DNA of 58,723 nt, from positions 1 to 58,723 of the forward strand of contig JAZRSA010000064.1 in NCBI GenBank assembly GCA_045651205.1. The letters run 5' to 3'. The notes below the pieces were generated by a model. The model saw nothing but the letters and a program-made list of their open reading frames with translations. It searched no databases and was not told the DNA's origin. How positions within the stretch are numbered: position 1 is the stretch's first letter; each line of letters starts with the position of its first letter. The translations under genes and the position numbers were made by a program. This DNA comes from UMGS1649 sp045651205. GTDB lineage: Bacteria > Bacillota > Clostridia > TANB77 > CAG-465. Shown one piece after another: positions 8,411 to 17,336 of this stretch.

Positions 8411-8439
8411 AAGGAAGCCCAATATGGACTTTCTTTTTT
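8411..8439 (+). terminator. Terminator after the 7682 gene
   Basis: AAGGAAGCCC and GGACTTTCTT pair with one mismatch and one wobble. T residues follow. Confidence 0.65.
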
Positions 8440-8445
8440 ATACTG

Positions 8446-8474
8446 TTTACAAAAAATCTACTATGTGTTATTAT
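8446..8474 (+). promoter_or_regulatory. Promoter of the duplicated-domain gene
   Basis: TTTACA (8446-8451), 17-nt spacer, TATTAT (8469-8474). Flanking bases match the promoter at 7633-7661. Confidence 0.7.
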
Positions 8475-8499
8475 GAAATTGTATACATAGGAGGAACAA

Positions 8500-10062
8500 A
8501 TGAGAACAGGTAAACCTATAACTATAAGAGCATATTTAAATATAAAAGGAATATCATATAAAAATGATATTTATATGGCTTTAAAAGGATTAAAAATGGC
8601 AAGAGAAGAAGGCGTAGAAGTATATGCTGAAGCATATGATAAAATGCCATATCTTGCTAATGTAACAATGGGTAAAAGGATAGACGGTCAAATTGTTTTA
8701 AACTCTTTAGATGAAGAGTTAGACTTTGATTTGCTGGCAAGACAAGTCACTGGAAGAAATGATATAACATGGGATATGTATGTTCAAGAAGAAGATAAAA
8801 AAATAAAAGATAGACATGTGCAATATGAACAGGAAAGAGCAGATGAAAATGCAGCATATATAGAAAAAAGAAAAGAAACAGTAAGTAGATTAGGACAATA
8901 TGCTTATGGAGAAGAACTATATGATTGTACTAAAGCAGATAGAGGAAGCGTCGGTATAATGGTTACGGCTGCTGATGTGCTTGAGGCTTGTGAAAAAGGT
9001 AAAACACCATCAGAAGCTATGGCCGAATTAAAAGTATATAATCCAGACATAGTAATGGCATTTATTTTAGATAAAGCTAAAAACGGGCCAGCAATGTATG
9101 AGCAATATATGCAAGCAACTGGTCGTAATACAGAAGATTTAAGCCAAGAAGCAAAAGCTAAACTAGAGGGAATTAAATCAAGAAACGAAGCGTATGAATC
9201 AGTTAGAAATAGACCAATGACAGTTAGAGAATATCTAAATTTAAAGGGTATTATCTATACGAACTATATTCCAGATGCTTATAGAGCTTTAAAAATGGCA
9301 AGAGAAGAAGGCGTTGAAGTTTATGATAAAATATCGGATGAAATGTCCTGTGTAAAAAAATTGCCTTTTGGAAAAAGAGCAGATAGGGAAGTAGAACTTA
9401 ATTCCTTAGACCCAAAATTGGATTTTGATGTTTTAGCACAACATTTAGAAGGCAAAAAAGGTTTAACATGGGATGCATATGAGGCTGAAAGAGCAGAGGA
9501 AGAAAGAATTAGAAAAGAACGTGAAGAGAGTACTAGAAAAGAACGAGAAGCAAAATTTAGGGCTAAAAAAGAAACGGCTTTAGAAAAAATAAGAGCCTTT
9601 TCATATGGTGAAGCAATGGATCCGTACTCTAATCCTGATGAACTCGCGGTTGATGTGATAGATGAAGCAGCAGATATTTTAGCCGCCTGTGAACGAGGGG
9701 AAAATCCAGGGGCTGCCGCCAAAAGAATGAATATTGAAAGACCTTTGTATGCGATGACATTAATATTAAATGTTGCTAAAAATGGACCGGAAATATATGA
9801 AAAATATATTAGAGAAGGCGGTCTTGAAATTGAAAATTTAGGTCCGGAGATGAGAGAAAAATTTAAAAGCATAAAAGCAAGAAATGCTAGATACGAAGAA
9901 GAGGCAAGAACACAATCACAATTTATATATACGATATCTAATTTAGCTACAGATGAAGAGTTTGTTGAAGTTGCCGAAGAAACAGTTGAGCCGGAAAATG
10001 CTGAGCCTGTAAAATCAACTGATGATGTTGGACTACCTGGTGGAGATGATGGTGAGATATAA
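8500..10062 (+). CDS. Unrecognised protein with an internal tandem duplication
   Basis: 520 aa, not recognised. ATG 8500 follows AGGAGG. Two copies of a unit of about 235 residues are visible. Unit 1 starts at about 6 (TIRAYLNIKGISY...LKMAREEGVEVY) and unit 2 at about 244 (TVREYLNLKGIIY...LKMAREEGVEVY). Each continues with a GKR.D...LNSLD..LDFD.LA segment, a highly charged helix, and a helical end carrying ADVLEACEKG/ADILAACERG and a NGP.(M/I)YE(Q/K)Y motif. The tail is acidic and Pro/Gly-rich. There is no signal peptide or membrane segment. The repeated unit suggests a binding scaffold. Function is unknown. Confidence 0.6.
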   Translation: MRTGKPITIRAYLNIKGISYKNDIYMALKGLKMAREEGVEVYAEAYDKMPYLANVTMGKRIDGQIVLNSLDEELDFDLLARQVTGRNDITWDMYVQEEDKKIKDRHVQYEQERADENAAYIEKRKETVSRLGQYAYGEELYDCTKADRGSVGIMVTAADVLEACEKGKTPSEAMAELKVYNPDIVMAFILDKAKNGPAMYEQYMQATGRNTEDLSQEAKAKLEGIKSRNEAYESVRNRPMTVREYLNLKGIIYTNYIPDAYRALKMAREEGVEVYDKISDEMSCVKKLPFGKRADREVELNSLDPKLDFDVLAQHLEGKKGLTWDAYEAERAEEERIRKEREESTRKEREAKFRAKKETALEKIRAFSYGEAMDPYSNPDELAVDVIDEAADILAACERGENPGAAAKRMNIERPLYAMTLILNVAKNGPEIYEKYIREGGLEIENLGPEMREKFKSIKARNARYEEEARTQSQFIYTISNLATDEEFVEVAEETVEPENAEPVKSTDDVGLPGGDDGEI

Positions 10063-10071
10063 CCTAATGAT

Positions 10072-10107
10072 AAAAAACTAGTGAATAATTAATATTCACT
10101 AGTTTTA
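10072..10107. terminator. Bidirectional terminator
   Basis: ACTAGTGAATA / TATTCACTAGT with a 5-nt loop, flanked by A and T runs. It separates the convergent genes. Confidence 0.85.
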
Positions 10108-10115
10108 TTTGTATT

Positions 10116-10658
10116 TTAATCTATTGTATCAATTAACATGTTATTAACATATAATCCAACAATAACCATTTTACCGTTTTTAACTCTTACTTTTACATAA
10201 GCATTATCGATGTTATCGTTTAAATAATCTTCTGCTTTTAAAGATTTGTTTTCGTTCATATAATATCTTGTTGGTGTGTCAATTGCATACCCATTTTGCC
10301 ATGATCTATAATATGCAGTTGTTTCATAATATGCAGTTGTATCAGTTGGAATATCCTTGCTTATTCCTTTGAAGTAAGAATAACCATCAGAGTTTATTCC
10401 TATAGTAACATAGCATTTTTCGTTATAATTTAAATCTAAATAATCAGAAAACGCAAGAACAGTGTCTTGTTCAAAAGCGATGTTTAAATAGTTCCCTCTA
10501 AACATATCGTATGGATCATATGCTTCTATTTTGAAATAATATTCAGTACCATCTTTAAGCGTATCGGTATTTACAACAATTGTATATACCGGAATTGTAA
10601 ATAGTACAAACATTGCAATAACAAAAGCAACGAATTTTTTGAATGGTAATTTAATCAT
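10116..10658 (-). CDS. GDYXXLXY-domain membrane-anchored protein
   Basis: 180 aa. An N-terminal hydrophobic anchor (about 9-30) is followed by an extracytoplasmic domain with YFKIEAYDPYDMFRGNYLNI. This is the hallmark of the GDYXXLXY family (here GNYLNI, with Gly-Asn in place of Gly-Asp), followed by a basic-acidic beta-rich region ending YVKVRVKNGKMVIVGLYV. In the family it is normally encoded next to, or fused with, a DUF2157 membrane protein. Here it overlaps that gene by 8 nt. The biochemical role is unknown. Confidence 0.75.
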   Translation of the reverse strand: MIKLPFKKFVAFVIAMFVLFTIPVYTIVVNTDTLKDGTEYYFKIEAYDPYDMFRGNYLNIAFEQDTVLAFSDYLDLNYNEKCYVTIGINSDGYSYFKGISKDIPTDTTAYYETTAYYRSWQNGYAIDTPTRYYMNENKSLKAEDYLNDNIDNAYVKVRVKNGKMVIVGLYVNNMLIDTID

Positions 10659-11883
10659 TTACATTACCTCCAATTCTTTTTTTAATAACTTTTCCGCCAA
10701 ACAAGAAAGCTATGCCGGCTAATAAGAAAATTATACTTTTTGTTCCAAAACTCAAATCTGAACTAACAAATCTAAATGCTATTAGAAGAAGAACTAGTGA
10801 TAAGCCTTGTTTAATTTCTTTTTGTAATCCATTTTTGTTTCCAATGAAAATCTTGTATATACCAAGAGATAAAACAAGTAAATTAACTAGTATAAATAAT
10901 ACTTCTTTTGGTAATCCTGTGAATTGAGTAAGCATTATAAATATAAATATAAAATATTCTTTAGGATGTTTGTAAGCATTAGAAAGGTATATAAATAAAC
11001 CAGTTAGTGCTGTAAGTATTAATGTGTCTATTTGTGGTGCTATTTCTTCTGCAAACTCTAACATTTCAGCGGTTGTACAAGATAATAGTAGATAGCACAT
11101 AAATATAAAGTTTATAGCTTGATTTAGTATATTCTTCCTACTAAATAACATTTGTGTTAAGAAATAGATCATATAGAAATATATTAGAATTGATTCAGGA
11201 CTAATTAATTCTTTGTAGAAAATTAGAAGAGATACTAAGAATACATTAGTAACCCACATTAATATGTTTCTATGATCTTCTTTGTCTTTAGTATATAACA
11301 AGAAGTTTGATACTATAATTGGTAGTGCAAGTATAAAAGATCTAAGCAATGCTTCTCCTTCAGTACCATATGCACTTATTGCAATCATTGAATAAAATGC
11401 AGTTCCGCAACAATATACGCTTATCGCAAGTTTATTAAATAGTATAAATGCTATTGGCATAAACATAAGAAGCGAAGTAAAGAATAATTCAAATATTTCT
11501 GTTTGTATATGAAATATTTGAGATATAAGCGAATTGGTTGCGAGAATAGAAACAGGAGCGAATATACTTGTATATAACTGCATTTTTTTGTTATCTGTTA
11601 CAAGATATTTGTGTAATAATACACCTGTTATAGTAATTGGTATAAAAGCAATAATAACTTTTATAGGTTTTGCTATATCGTTCCAATTCATAGCAAATAA
11701 TGTGATTGTAGCGAGTGCAATTAAGAATACACCTAACGCTGCAAAAATAGTAGGTAATGATTTGTTATCTTTTTTACCAACAAAGTAACTTTGTGCTGCA
11801 TCGCATTGAGCAGCTGAAATTATATCATTATCTACAAGCTCTAATAATTTAGAGTTTAAAAACTTTAAATCCTTTTTGTTCAT
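10651..11883 (-). CDS. DUF2157 multispanning membrane protein
   Basis: 410 aa. The N-terminal 45 residues are a soluble helical domain (LNSKLLELVDNDIISAAQCD), the DUF2157 signature region. About a dozen hydrophobic helices follow. ATG 11883 is preceded by AAGGGG. It forms an operon with the GDYXXLXY gene, whose start lies inside its 3' end. Transport or envelope functions have been suggested for the pair, but the family remains uncharacterised. Confidence 0.8.
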   Translation of the reverse strand: MNKKDLKFLNSKLLELVDNDIISAAQCDAAQSYFVGKKDNKSLPTIFAALGVFLIALATITLFAMNWNDIAKPIKVIIAFIPITITGVLLHKYLVTDNKKMQLYTSIFAPVSILATNSLISQIFHIQTEIFELFFTSLLMFMPIAFILFNKLAISVYCCGTAFYSMIAISAYGTEGEALLRSFILALPIIVSNFLLYTKDKEDHRNILMWVTNVFLVSLLIFYKELISPESILIYFYMIYFLTQMLFSRKNILNQAINFIFMCYLLLSCTTAEMLEFAEEIAPQIDTLILTALTGLFIYLSNAYKHPKEYFIFIFIMLTQFTGLPKEVLFILVNLLVLSLGIYKIFIGNKNGLQKEIKQGLSLVLLLIAFRFVSSDLSFGTKSIIFLLAGIAFLFGGKVIKKRIGGNVND

Positions 11884-11910
11884 TAAAAATTCCCCTTTGT
11901 AAAAATGATA

Positions 11911-12195
11911 TTATACTTCTTCATCTGTATAAAAATCTTCTAATGTATTTATATAGTCTATATATTCTTCATCCTCATATCCTATATGAATAACTTCGGC
12001 TATATTATCGTGTTGGAATAAATATTGATTGTCTGGACCGATGTTGCCCATAGGATAAGGAACGCCTATATAATCGTATTGTTCGTTGCTTTCTTGACCA
12101 ACAGATTGTAATATCCCAAATATCATTAGTTTATCCTCAGAATCATTTAAAGTAACAATTGAACCTATTGGTAATAAATCACTAATTTCTCTCAT
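11911..12195 (-). CDS. DUF4176 family protein
   Basis: 94 aa, with the ribosome site GGGAGG before ATG 12195. LLPIGSIVTLNDSEDKLMI, then QYDYIGVPYPMGNIGPD and FQHDNIAEVIHIGY, match the DUF4176 pattern (an LPIGSVV start, a conserved YPxGN and a GY.DEE end). In many Firmicutes DUF4176 genes sit near type VII secretion (ESX/LXG) loci, but no EssC, WXG or LXG gene is in this window. It is small, acidic and cytosolic, with no signal. It lies 27 nt upstream of the DUF2157 gene and could be co-transcribed with it. Confidence 0.75.
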   Translation of the reverse strand: MREISDLLPIGSIVTLNDSEDKLMIFGILQSVGQESNEQYDYIGVPYPMGNIGPDNQYLFQHDNIAEVIHIGYEDEEYIDYINTLEDFYTDEEV

Positions 12196-12288
12196 TTGTA
12201 AAACCTCCCATATTAATATAATGGAATTATATCAAAAAAAGGTTAAATAAGTAAAGTGAATATCGTGACAAAGTATAAACATTGTTGC

Positions 12289-12317
12289 TTGATGGAAATG
12301 CTAAAATGTGGTATAAT
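12289..12317 (+). promoter_or_regulatory. Promoter of the gene at 12337
   Basis: TTGATG (12289-12294), 17-nt spacer, TATAAT (12312-12317). Confidence 0.7.
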
Positions 12318-12336
12318 ATATGTATGAGGTGGTCTT

Positions 12337-13104
12337 ATGATAAGTAAAAAAGAAATAGAACAAGTATTACTAGCCATGACTACAGAAAAAAACAAAGAAA
12401 AAATTGAAGAATTAAGAGGTAAAATAGCAGCAATGCCTGATGAGGCAGTGGCTGCTTTAGTTCAAGAAAAAGGAATAAAAAGTACAAGAGATATTAAAAG
12501 AATAGTAAAAAAGGAACTTAGAACTGCTCCGCAAATACATCCTAAATTTGAACCTTTAAATGAATTAGTATCATTTGGTGTAACAGGTAAAACAATACAT
12601 GTACATTTAATACCTAAAGATGTAAGACACATATTAATGGGACCTGGTAGAAGAGAAAATTTAAAAAGAGCAGAATTAACTTTAATAGATGCGATTGAAA
12701 AACTAAAAACAAAGATGCAAACTGAACGTAAGTACAAAAAAATAGAAAATGTATATGCAGTGTCTGGAATAATGAGTGGAATAATTGCTGGTTGGTTTAA
12801 AGAATTGAATTTTGATGTAAAAGTATTAAAAATGGAAGAAGCAAAAACTGATGAAGAATTAAAAAGATTTACAGAAAGATTTGAAGGTCAAATAAAATTA
12901 GGGAGAGCTAACTTACCAAGAGAAATACTAATGTCAGAAGAATGGGAAGCAAGTAAAGAGGCGCTTAAATCTAAATTACAACCGACATTATCAGATAGTC
13001 TTGTAGGATTAACAAATACAGATGCTCAAATAGTGGAAGCGAATGAATCGATAGAAACAAGAACTAAAGAACCGAAAGAAGTAAAGCCAACCGTTATTGA
13101 GTAA
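12337..13104 (+). CDS. Unrecognised cytosolic protein
   Basis: 255 aa, not recognised. ATG 12337 follows GAGGTGG. An N-terminal charged helical region (1-70) leads to a compact domain at about 75-180 (GKTIHVHLIPKDVRHILMG and YAVSGIMSGIIAGWFKELNF). The latter resembles an alpha/beta fold with a Gly-rich helix. RFEGQIKLGRANLPREILMS and an acidic disordered tail follow. The tail type and single-gene layout are like those of the 7682 and 8500 proteins. No catalytic motif could be assigned. Confidence 0.6.
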   Translation: MISKKEIEQVLLAMTTEKNKEKIEELRGKIAAMPDEAVAALVQEKGIKSTRDIKRIVKKELRTAPQIHPKFEPLNELVSFGVTGKTIHVHLIPKDVRHILMGPGRRENLKRAELTLIDAIEKLKTKMQTERKYKKIENVYAVSGIMSGIIAGWFKELNFDVKVLKMEEAKTDEELKRFTERFEGQIKLGRANLPREILMSEEWEASKEALKSKLQPTLSDSLVGLTNTDAQIVEANESIETRTKEPKEVKPTVIE

Positions 13105-13122
13105 GATAAAATAGAATAAAAT

Positions 13123-13150
13123 AAAAAGCGGAGTATAACTCCGCTTTTCT
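13123..13150. terminator. Bidirectional terminator
   Basis: AAAAGCGGAGT / ACTCCGCTTTT around ATA, between convergent genes. Confidence 0.9.
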
Positions 13151-13169
13151 TCGTTTTAAACTAATATTA

Positions 13170-13745
13170 TTAAGTATCTGTGCTAAGCATAGTCTCTATT
13201 AATGCTAGAGTGTTGCTTGCTTTTGTTGCGTGAATAGTGTGGGTAATACCAACATTATTTGCACCAACAATGTTTTCTTGTGCATCGTCAACAAAGCATA
13301 TTTCTTCAGGTGAAACTGCTAGCTTATCCATCATTTTTTGATAGAATTCAGCTTCGGGTTTAACTGTGTTTAACTCTGCTGAGATAAAGATTTCATCAAA
13401 CAAATCTTGACCAAAGGCTTTTAAAATAAATTCTTTAACACAAGATATGTGGTTTGTAGCAACTACAAGTTTAATATCTTTGTGTTGATCTTTGAATTTG
13501 CTAAGTTCGCCTAGGGTTATTTTTAATGAGTAGATTGAACTACATATATATTTACATCTTTCTTTAAGACTGTTAATGTCCAAACTCGGAACGATTTCAG
13601 TTGCTTGTGAAGAGAATTCAAAATCACTTCTGTTTTTACCAAACAACCTTTCTAATTTTTCATTAGTTTTATCTAAAACGAAGTCGTTTTCTTTTACAAG
13701 TACCCCGACTAAATCGAGTGCGATAACTTTTATCAAATTAATCAC
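13170..13745 (-). CDS. HAD-superfamily hydrolase-like protein with altered motif I
   Basis: 191 aa if the GTG at 13745 is used. The in-frame TTG at 13736 is better spaced from AAGGTG and would give 188 aa. HAD motifs are visible: motif I ALDLVGVLV, motif II VVATNH, motif III Lys in TVKPEAEFY, and motif IV CFVDDAQENI. Motif I reads D-L-V where phosphatases have D-x-D. The nucleophile is therefore present but the general acid is replaced by Val, which would impair or change phosphatase chemistry. Overall it resembles the haloacid dehalogenase/phosphatase branch with a helical cap. The substrate is unknown. Confidence 0.75.
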   Translation of the reverse strand: MINLIKVIALDLVGVLVKENDFVLDKTNEKLERLFGKNRSDFEFSSQATEIVPSLDINSLKERCKYICSSIYSLKITLGELSKFKDQHKDIKLVVATNHISCVKEFILKAFGQDLFDEIFISAELNTVKPEAEFYQKMMDKLAVSPEEICFVDDAQENIVGANNVGITHTIHATKASNTLALIETMLSTDT

Positions 13746-13845
13746 CTTGCCACTTATTATACCACAAATAAATAAAAATGGAATATGTAAATCAAATTAT
13801 GTGAAATTAAGTATAAAAAGAAGATGCTCAAAACCGCTATTTCAT

Positions 13846-13874
13846 TTGACAAATCGCCACTTCTATGAGATAAT
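13846..13874 (+). promoter_or_regulatory. metG promoter
   Basis: TTGACA (13846-13851), 17-nt spacer, GATAAT (13869-13874). The leader is about 45 nt, too short for a T-box. Confidence 0.7.
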
Positions 13875-13924
13875 TATAGCTAGTGAAAAAGTGTAAATGA
13901 AAAGGGAATTAAGGAGGAGTTAAT

Positions 13925-15853
13925 ATGACAGAAAAAGAAAAATTTTATATAACTACAGCAATAGCATACACATCTAAAAAACCTCATATAGGAAACACTT
14001 ATGAGATAATTTTAACAGACGCAATAGCGAGATTTAAAAAGATGCAAGGTAAAGACGTATTCATGTTAACTGGAACAGATGAACACGGTCAAAAAATACA
14101 AGAATTAGCAGAAAAAGCAGGAGTAGCTCCAAAAGCTTACGTTGATGAAATAGCTGGAGAAATAAGAAAAATATGGGATTTAATGAATGTAGAATACGAT
14201 CACTTTGTTCGTACAACAGATGATTACCATGAGGAAACAGTACAAAAAATATTCAAAAAACTATATGACCAAGGTGACATTTATCTTGGAGAATATGAAG
14301 GAATGTATTGCACACCATGTGAATCATTCTTTACAGAATCTCAATTAGTTGATGGAAAATGCCCAGATTGTGGTAGAGAAGTAAAACCTGCAAAAGAAGA
14401 AGCATATTTCTTAAAATGCAGCAAATATCAAGATAAACTAATAGAGTATATTGAATCACATCCGGGATTTATTGAACCAGAATCTAGAAAGAAAGAAATA
14501 ATGAACAATTTCTTAAAAGCAGGTCTTCAAGACTTATGTGTTTCTAGAACATCATTTACTTGGGGAATACCAGTAAGCTTTAATCCAAAACATGTAACTT
14601 ATGTTTGGATAGATCCTTTAACAAACTATATAACAGCTTTAGGATACAAACTAGATTCAAAATCTGAGCTATACAACAAAAACTGGCCAGCAGATGTACA
14701 TGTAATAGGAAAAGATATATTAAGATTCCATTCAATTTATTGGCCAATAATATTAATGGCATTAGGTGAACCATTACCTAAGAAAATATATGCTCACGGA
14801 TGGATGCTGTTTGGTGAAGATAAGATGAGTAAATCTAAAGGGAACGTAATCTATGCAGATGAACTTGCAGAAGAATTTGGCGTAGATGCGGTTAGATATT
14901 ATTCTTTATCTGAAATGCCTTTTGCTCAAGACGGAAGCATAACATACGAAGCAGTAATATCTAGATACAATTCAGATCTTGCAAATACATTAGGTAACCT
15001 TGTAAACAGAACTGTAGCAATGGTTAACAAATACTTCGAAGGAACAGTATATTTACCAGGAGAAGAAACTGAAGTAGATAAAGACCTTAAAGCTTTTGTA
15101 AAAAATACAGTAGATACATACATTGCTAAGATGGATGAATATAAAGTAGCAGAAGCTATTGAATGTGCAATGGATTTAGCAAGAAGAAGTAACAAGTACA
15201 TAGATGAAACAACTCCATGGACTTTAGCTAAAGAAGATACAGAAAGATTAAAAACAGTATTATTTAATCTGCTTGAATCTATTAAGATTATTGCAACATT
15301 ACTATTCCCAGTAATGCCAGAAACAGCTAAGAAAATAGCGGAACAAATTAATGCAGAAGCTTTAACATTAGAAGCTGCTAAAGAATTTGGCGTTAATGCA
15401 ATTGAAAGAAAAGTAGGAGTAGCAACTCCATTATTTGCAAGAATAGATGAAAAGGTAAAATTAGAAGAATTAACTAAAAAGATGGAAGCTAAAAAAGAGC
15501 CAGTTAAAGAAATGCCAAAAGATATTAAAGAGGAAATAACTTTTGATGAATTTGGTAAAACTGAACTTAGAGTAGCTAAAATTCTTACAGCAGAAAGAAT
15601 AGAAGGGGCTAACAAGCTATATAAAATAACTGTTGATCTTGGATATGAACAAAGAACAGTAGTATCTGGACTTGTACCATATTACAAAGAAGATGAATTA
15701 ATAGGCAAAAAAGTAATACTTGTAGCAAACTTAAAACCTGCTAAATTAAGAGGAATAGAATCTAGAGGAATGATTCTAGCAGCTGGTGAAGGAGAAAATG
15801 TTAAACTTGTAACAGTTGATGGAGATATGGAACTTGGTTCTATTGTGTGTTAA
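13925..15853 (+). CDS. metG: Methionyl-tRNA synthetase
   Basis: 642 aa. It charges tRNA-Met. The class I HIGH motif appears as KPHIGNTYE (about 20), a zinc-type Cys cluster CTPC...CPDC lies at about 127-147, and KMSKSKGN is at about 299. The anticodon-binding helical domain follows, then a charged linker and the C-terminal EMAP/tRNA-binding OB domain (TELRVAKILTAERIEGANKL). ATG 13925 follows GGAGGAG. It heads a run with lepB, holB and ricT, and the lepB ribosome site overlaps its stop. Confidence 0.97.
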   Translation: MTEKEKFYITTAIAYTSKKPHIGNTYEIILTDAIARFKKMQGKDVFMLTGTDEHGQKIQELAEKAGVAPKAYVDEIAGEIRKIWDLMNVEYDHFVRTTDDYHEETVQKIFKKLYDQGDIYLGEYEGMYCTPCESFFTESQLVDGKCPDCGREVKPAKEEAYFLKCSKYQDKLIEYIESHPGFIEPESRKKEIMNNFLKAGLQDLCVSRTSFTWGIPVSFNPKHVTYVWIDPLTNYITALGYKLDSKSELYNKNWPADVHVIGKDILRFHSIYWPIILMALGEPLPKKIYAHGWMLFGEDKMSKSKGNVIYADELAEEFGVDAVRYYSLSEMPFAQDGSITYEAVISRYNSDLANTLGNLVNRTVAMVNKYFEGTVYLPGEETEVDKDLKAFVKNTVDTYIAKMDEYKVAEAIECAMDLARRSNKYIDETTPWTLAKEDTERLKTVLFNLLESIKIIATLLFPVMPETAKKIAEQINAEALTLEAAKEFGVNAIERKVGVATPLFARIDEKVKLEELTKKMEAKKEPVKEMPKDIKEEITFDEFGKTELRVAKILTAERIEGANKLYKITVDLGYEQRTVVSGLVPYYKEDELIGKKVILVANLKPAKLRGIESRGMILAAGEGENVKLVTVDGDMELGSIVC

Positions 15854-15864
15854 GGAGAAATAAA

Positions 15865-16482
15865 TTGAAAAACGGATGGATAAAAGAGACAATCGAATGG
15901 ATAGTTTGTTTCATAATTGCTTATGCAATATATTTAGCGGTAAACTATTTTGTAGGAACAATTGCGGGTATAAAACAAAGCTCTATGTATCCAACTTGTC
16001 TTGAAGGAGAAAGAGTTGTAATAGGCAGACGTGTGTTATACAACAAAGAATTAAAAAGAGGAGATATAGTAATTGTAGAATCTCCTTCTGTAACAGAAAA
16101 TAACACTAGCGCGCTTGCAACATATTATGAAAAAACAGGTTTTGCAAAATTTGCATATAGCGTTATGGGAATTGGCAAGATGAGTTATATAAAAAGAGTA
16201 ATAGGTCTTCCAGGAGAACATCTATATATTGCAGAAGATGGATATATATATATAAACGATGTGAAACTTGATGAACCATATTTGCCAGAAGGAACGACAA
16301 CGCCAAGGTTAGGAGATGTATATGATTTAGTAATTCCAGAAGGATATGTATTCTGTATAGGAGATAATCGTGCTGGAAGTATGGATTGTAGAATGTTTGG
16401 TGCTGTTCCGTTTGAAAAAGTTGAAGGTAAAGTATTGGGAAGAATATGGCCTTTGAATAGAATGGGCAAAATAGATAAATAA
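15865..16482 (+). CDS. lepB: Signal peptidase I
   Basis: 205 aa from TTG 15865, 7 nt after AAGGAG. The open frame extends upstream to 15847 but has no ribosome site there. There is one N-terminal membrane helix (about 9-30). The catalytic Ser is in KQSSMYPT and the general-base Lys is in YIKRVIGLPGE. GDNRAGSMDCRMFG is the conserved box E. It cleaves signal peptides from exported proteins on the outer face of the membrane. It lies between metG and holB in one direction with short gaps, probably one transcript. Confidence 0.93.
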   Translation: MKNGWIKETIEWIVCFIIAYAIYLAVNYFVGTIAGIKQSSMYPTCLEGERVVIGRRVLYNKELKRGDIVIVESPSVTENNTSALATYYEKTGFAKFAYSVMGIGKMSYIKRVIGLPGEHLYIAEDGYIYINDVKLDEPYLPEGTTTPRLGDVYDLVIPEGYVFCIGDNRAGSMDCRMFGAVPFEKVEGKVLGRIWPLNRMGKIDK

Positions 16483-16506
16483 CAAAGTAAAAATAAGGAG
16501 AAAGAT

Positions 16507-17334
16507 ATGTTTGAGAAAATAATAGGACATGAAGAGTCAAAAAATACACTTGAAAATGACATCGTAAATGGCAAGGTTTCTCACGCGTATCTTTTTTCAG
16601 GTATAGAAGGAATAGGCAAAAAAGAACTAGCGTTAGAATTTGCAAAAGAATTACTTCATACAGAACATTTAAATGCTTGTATAGATTTTAAATATATTGA
16701 AAAAGCGGAAGATAGTACTGTAATAAAAGTAGAGCAAATAAGAAAGAGATTAGCAGATGATGTACATATTGCACCTGCTACTTGCGATAAAAAAGTATAT
16801 ATAATAAACGATGCACATTTAATGAATGAGGAAGCTCAAAATGCTATACTTAAAACATTAGAAGAACCACCTTCTTATGTAGTAATAATACTTATTACAC
16901 ATACGGAACAACAGTTACTAACCACTGTAATGTCTAGAGTAAAATTAATTAAGTTTTCCAAATTAGAAGCTGCAGAATTAGATGTATTAACGGACAAACT
17001 TGCGGGCAATAAATTAGATATATTAAAACACGAATATGCAAATGGTTCTTTAAAAATTGCACTAGAACTATTAAAAGAAGATAATAAATATGATAAAATA
17101 AAAGCGGTAGTAGATAGAATAACTTTTAAAGACAAGTTAGGTGTAATAAATGCACTTAATGAGGTGAGCTTTAAAGATGAAGAAACTTTTAAATATTTAG
17201 AATATATATTTTTAAGAAATAAAATGTATAGTCTAGTACCGTTAGTAGAATATGCAAAGAACCGTATGAATGAAAACGGCAATGAGGATATGATAAAAAC
17301 AGCATTTATGCTTAAAGTAATAGGAAAGGAGTAG
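16507..17334 (+). CDS. holB: DNA polymerase III delta' subunit-like clamp-loader protein
   Basis: 275 aa. AAA+ fold with Walker A-like GIEGIGKKELA (about 33-43), RKRLADDVHIAP, the box NDAHLMNEEAQNAILKTLEE and VMSRVKLI. These are typical of HolB/DnaX-like clamp-loader subunits. The zinc-binding Cys cluster seen in many HolB proteins is not evident, and the protein is shorter than E. coli delta'. ATG 16507 follows AAGGAG. Just 2 nt separate it from ricT, the usual Firmicute holB-yaaT arrangement. Confidence 0.9.
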   Translation: MFEKIIGHEESKNTLENDIVNGKVSHAYLFSGIEGIGKKELALEFAKELLHTEHLNACIDFKYIEKAEDSTVIKVEQIRKRLADDVHIAPATCDKKVYIINDAHLMNEEAQNAILKTLEEPPSYVVIILITHTEQQLLTTVMSRVKLIKFSKLEAAELDVLTDKLAGNKLDILKHEYANGSLKIALELLKEDNKYDKIKAVVDRITFKDKLGVINALNEVSFKDEETFKYLEYIFLRNKMYSLVPLVEYAKNRMNENGNEDMIKTAFMLKVIGKE

Positions 17335-17336
17335 CT

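Noticed and set aside
9321..9872. A 183-aa frame antisense to the 8500 gene
   Set aside because: Ser/Phe-rich shadow frame created by the codon pattern of the + strand gene.
13746..13924. A T-box leader before metG
   Set aside because: The region from promoter to start is about 50 nt. No specifier stem, T-box or terminator/antiterminator pair is seen.
14926..15615. A 229-aa frame antisense to metG
   Set aside because: Low-complexity Ser/Leu/Ile-rich shadow of metG with no ribosome site or family likeness.
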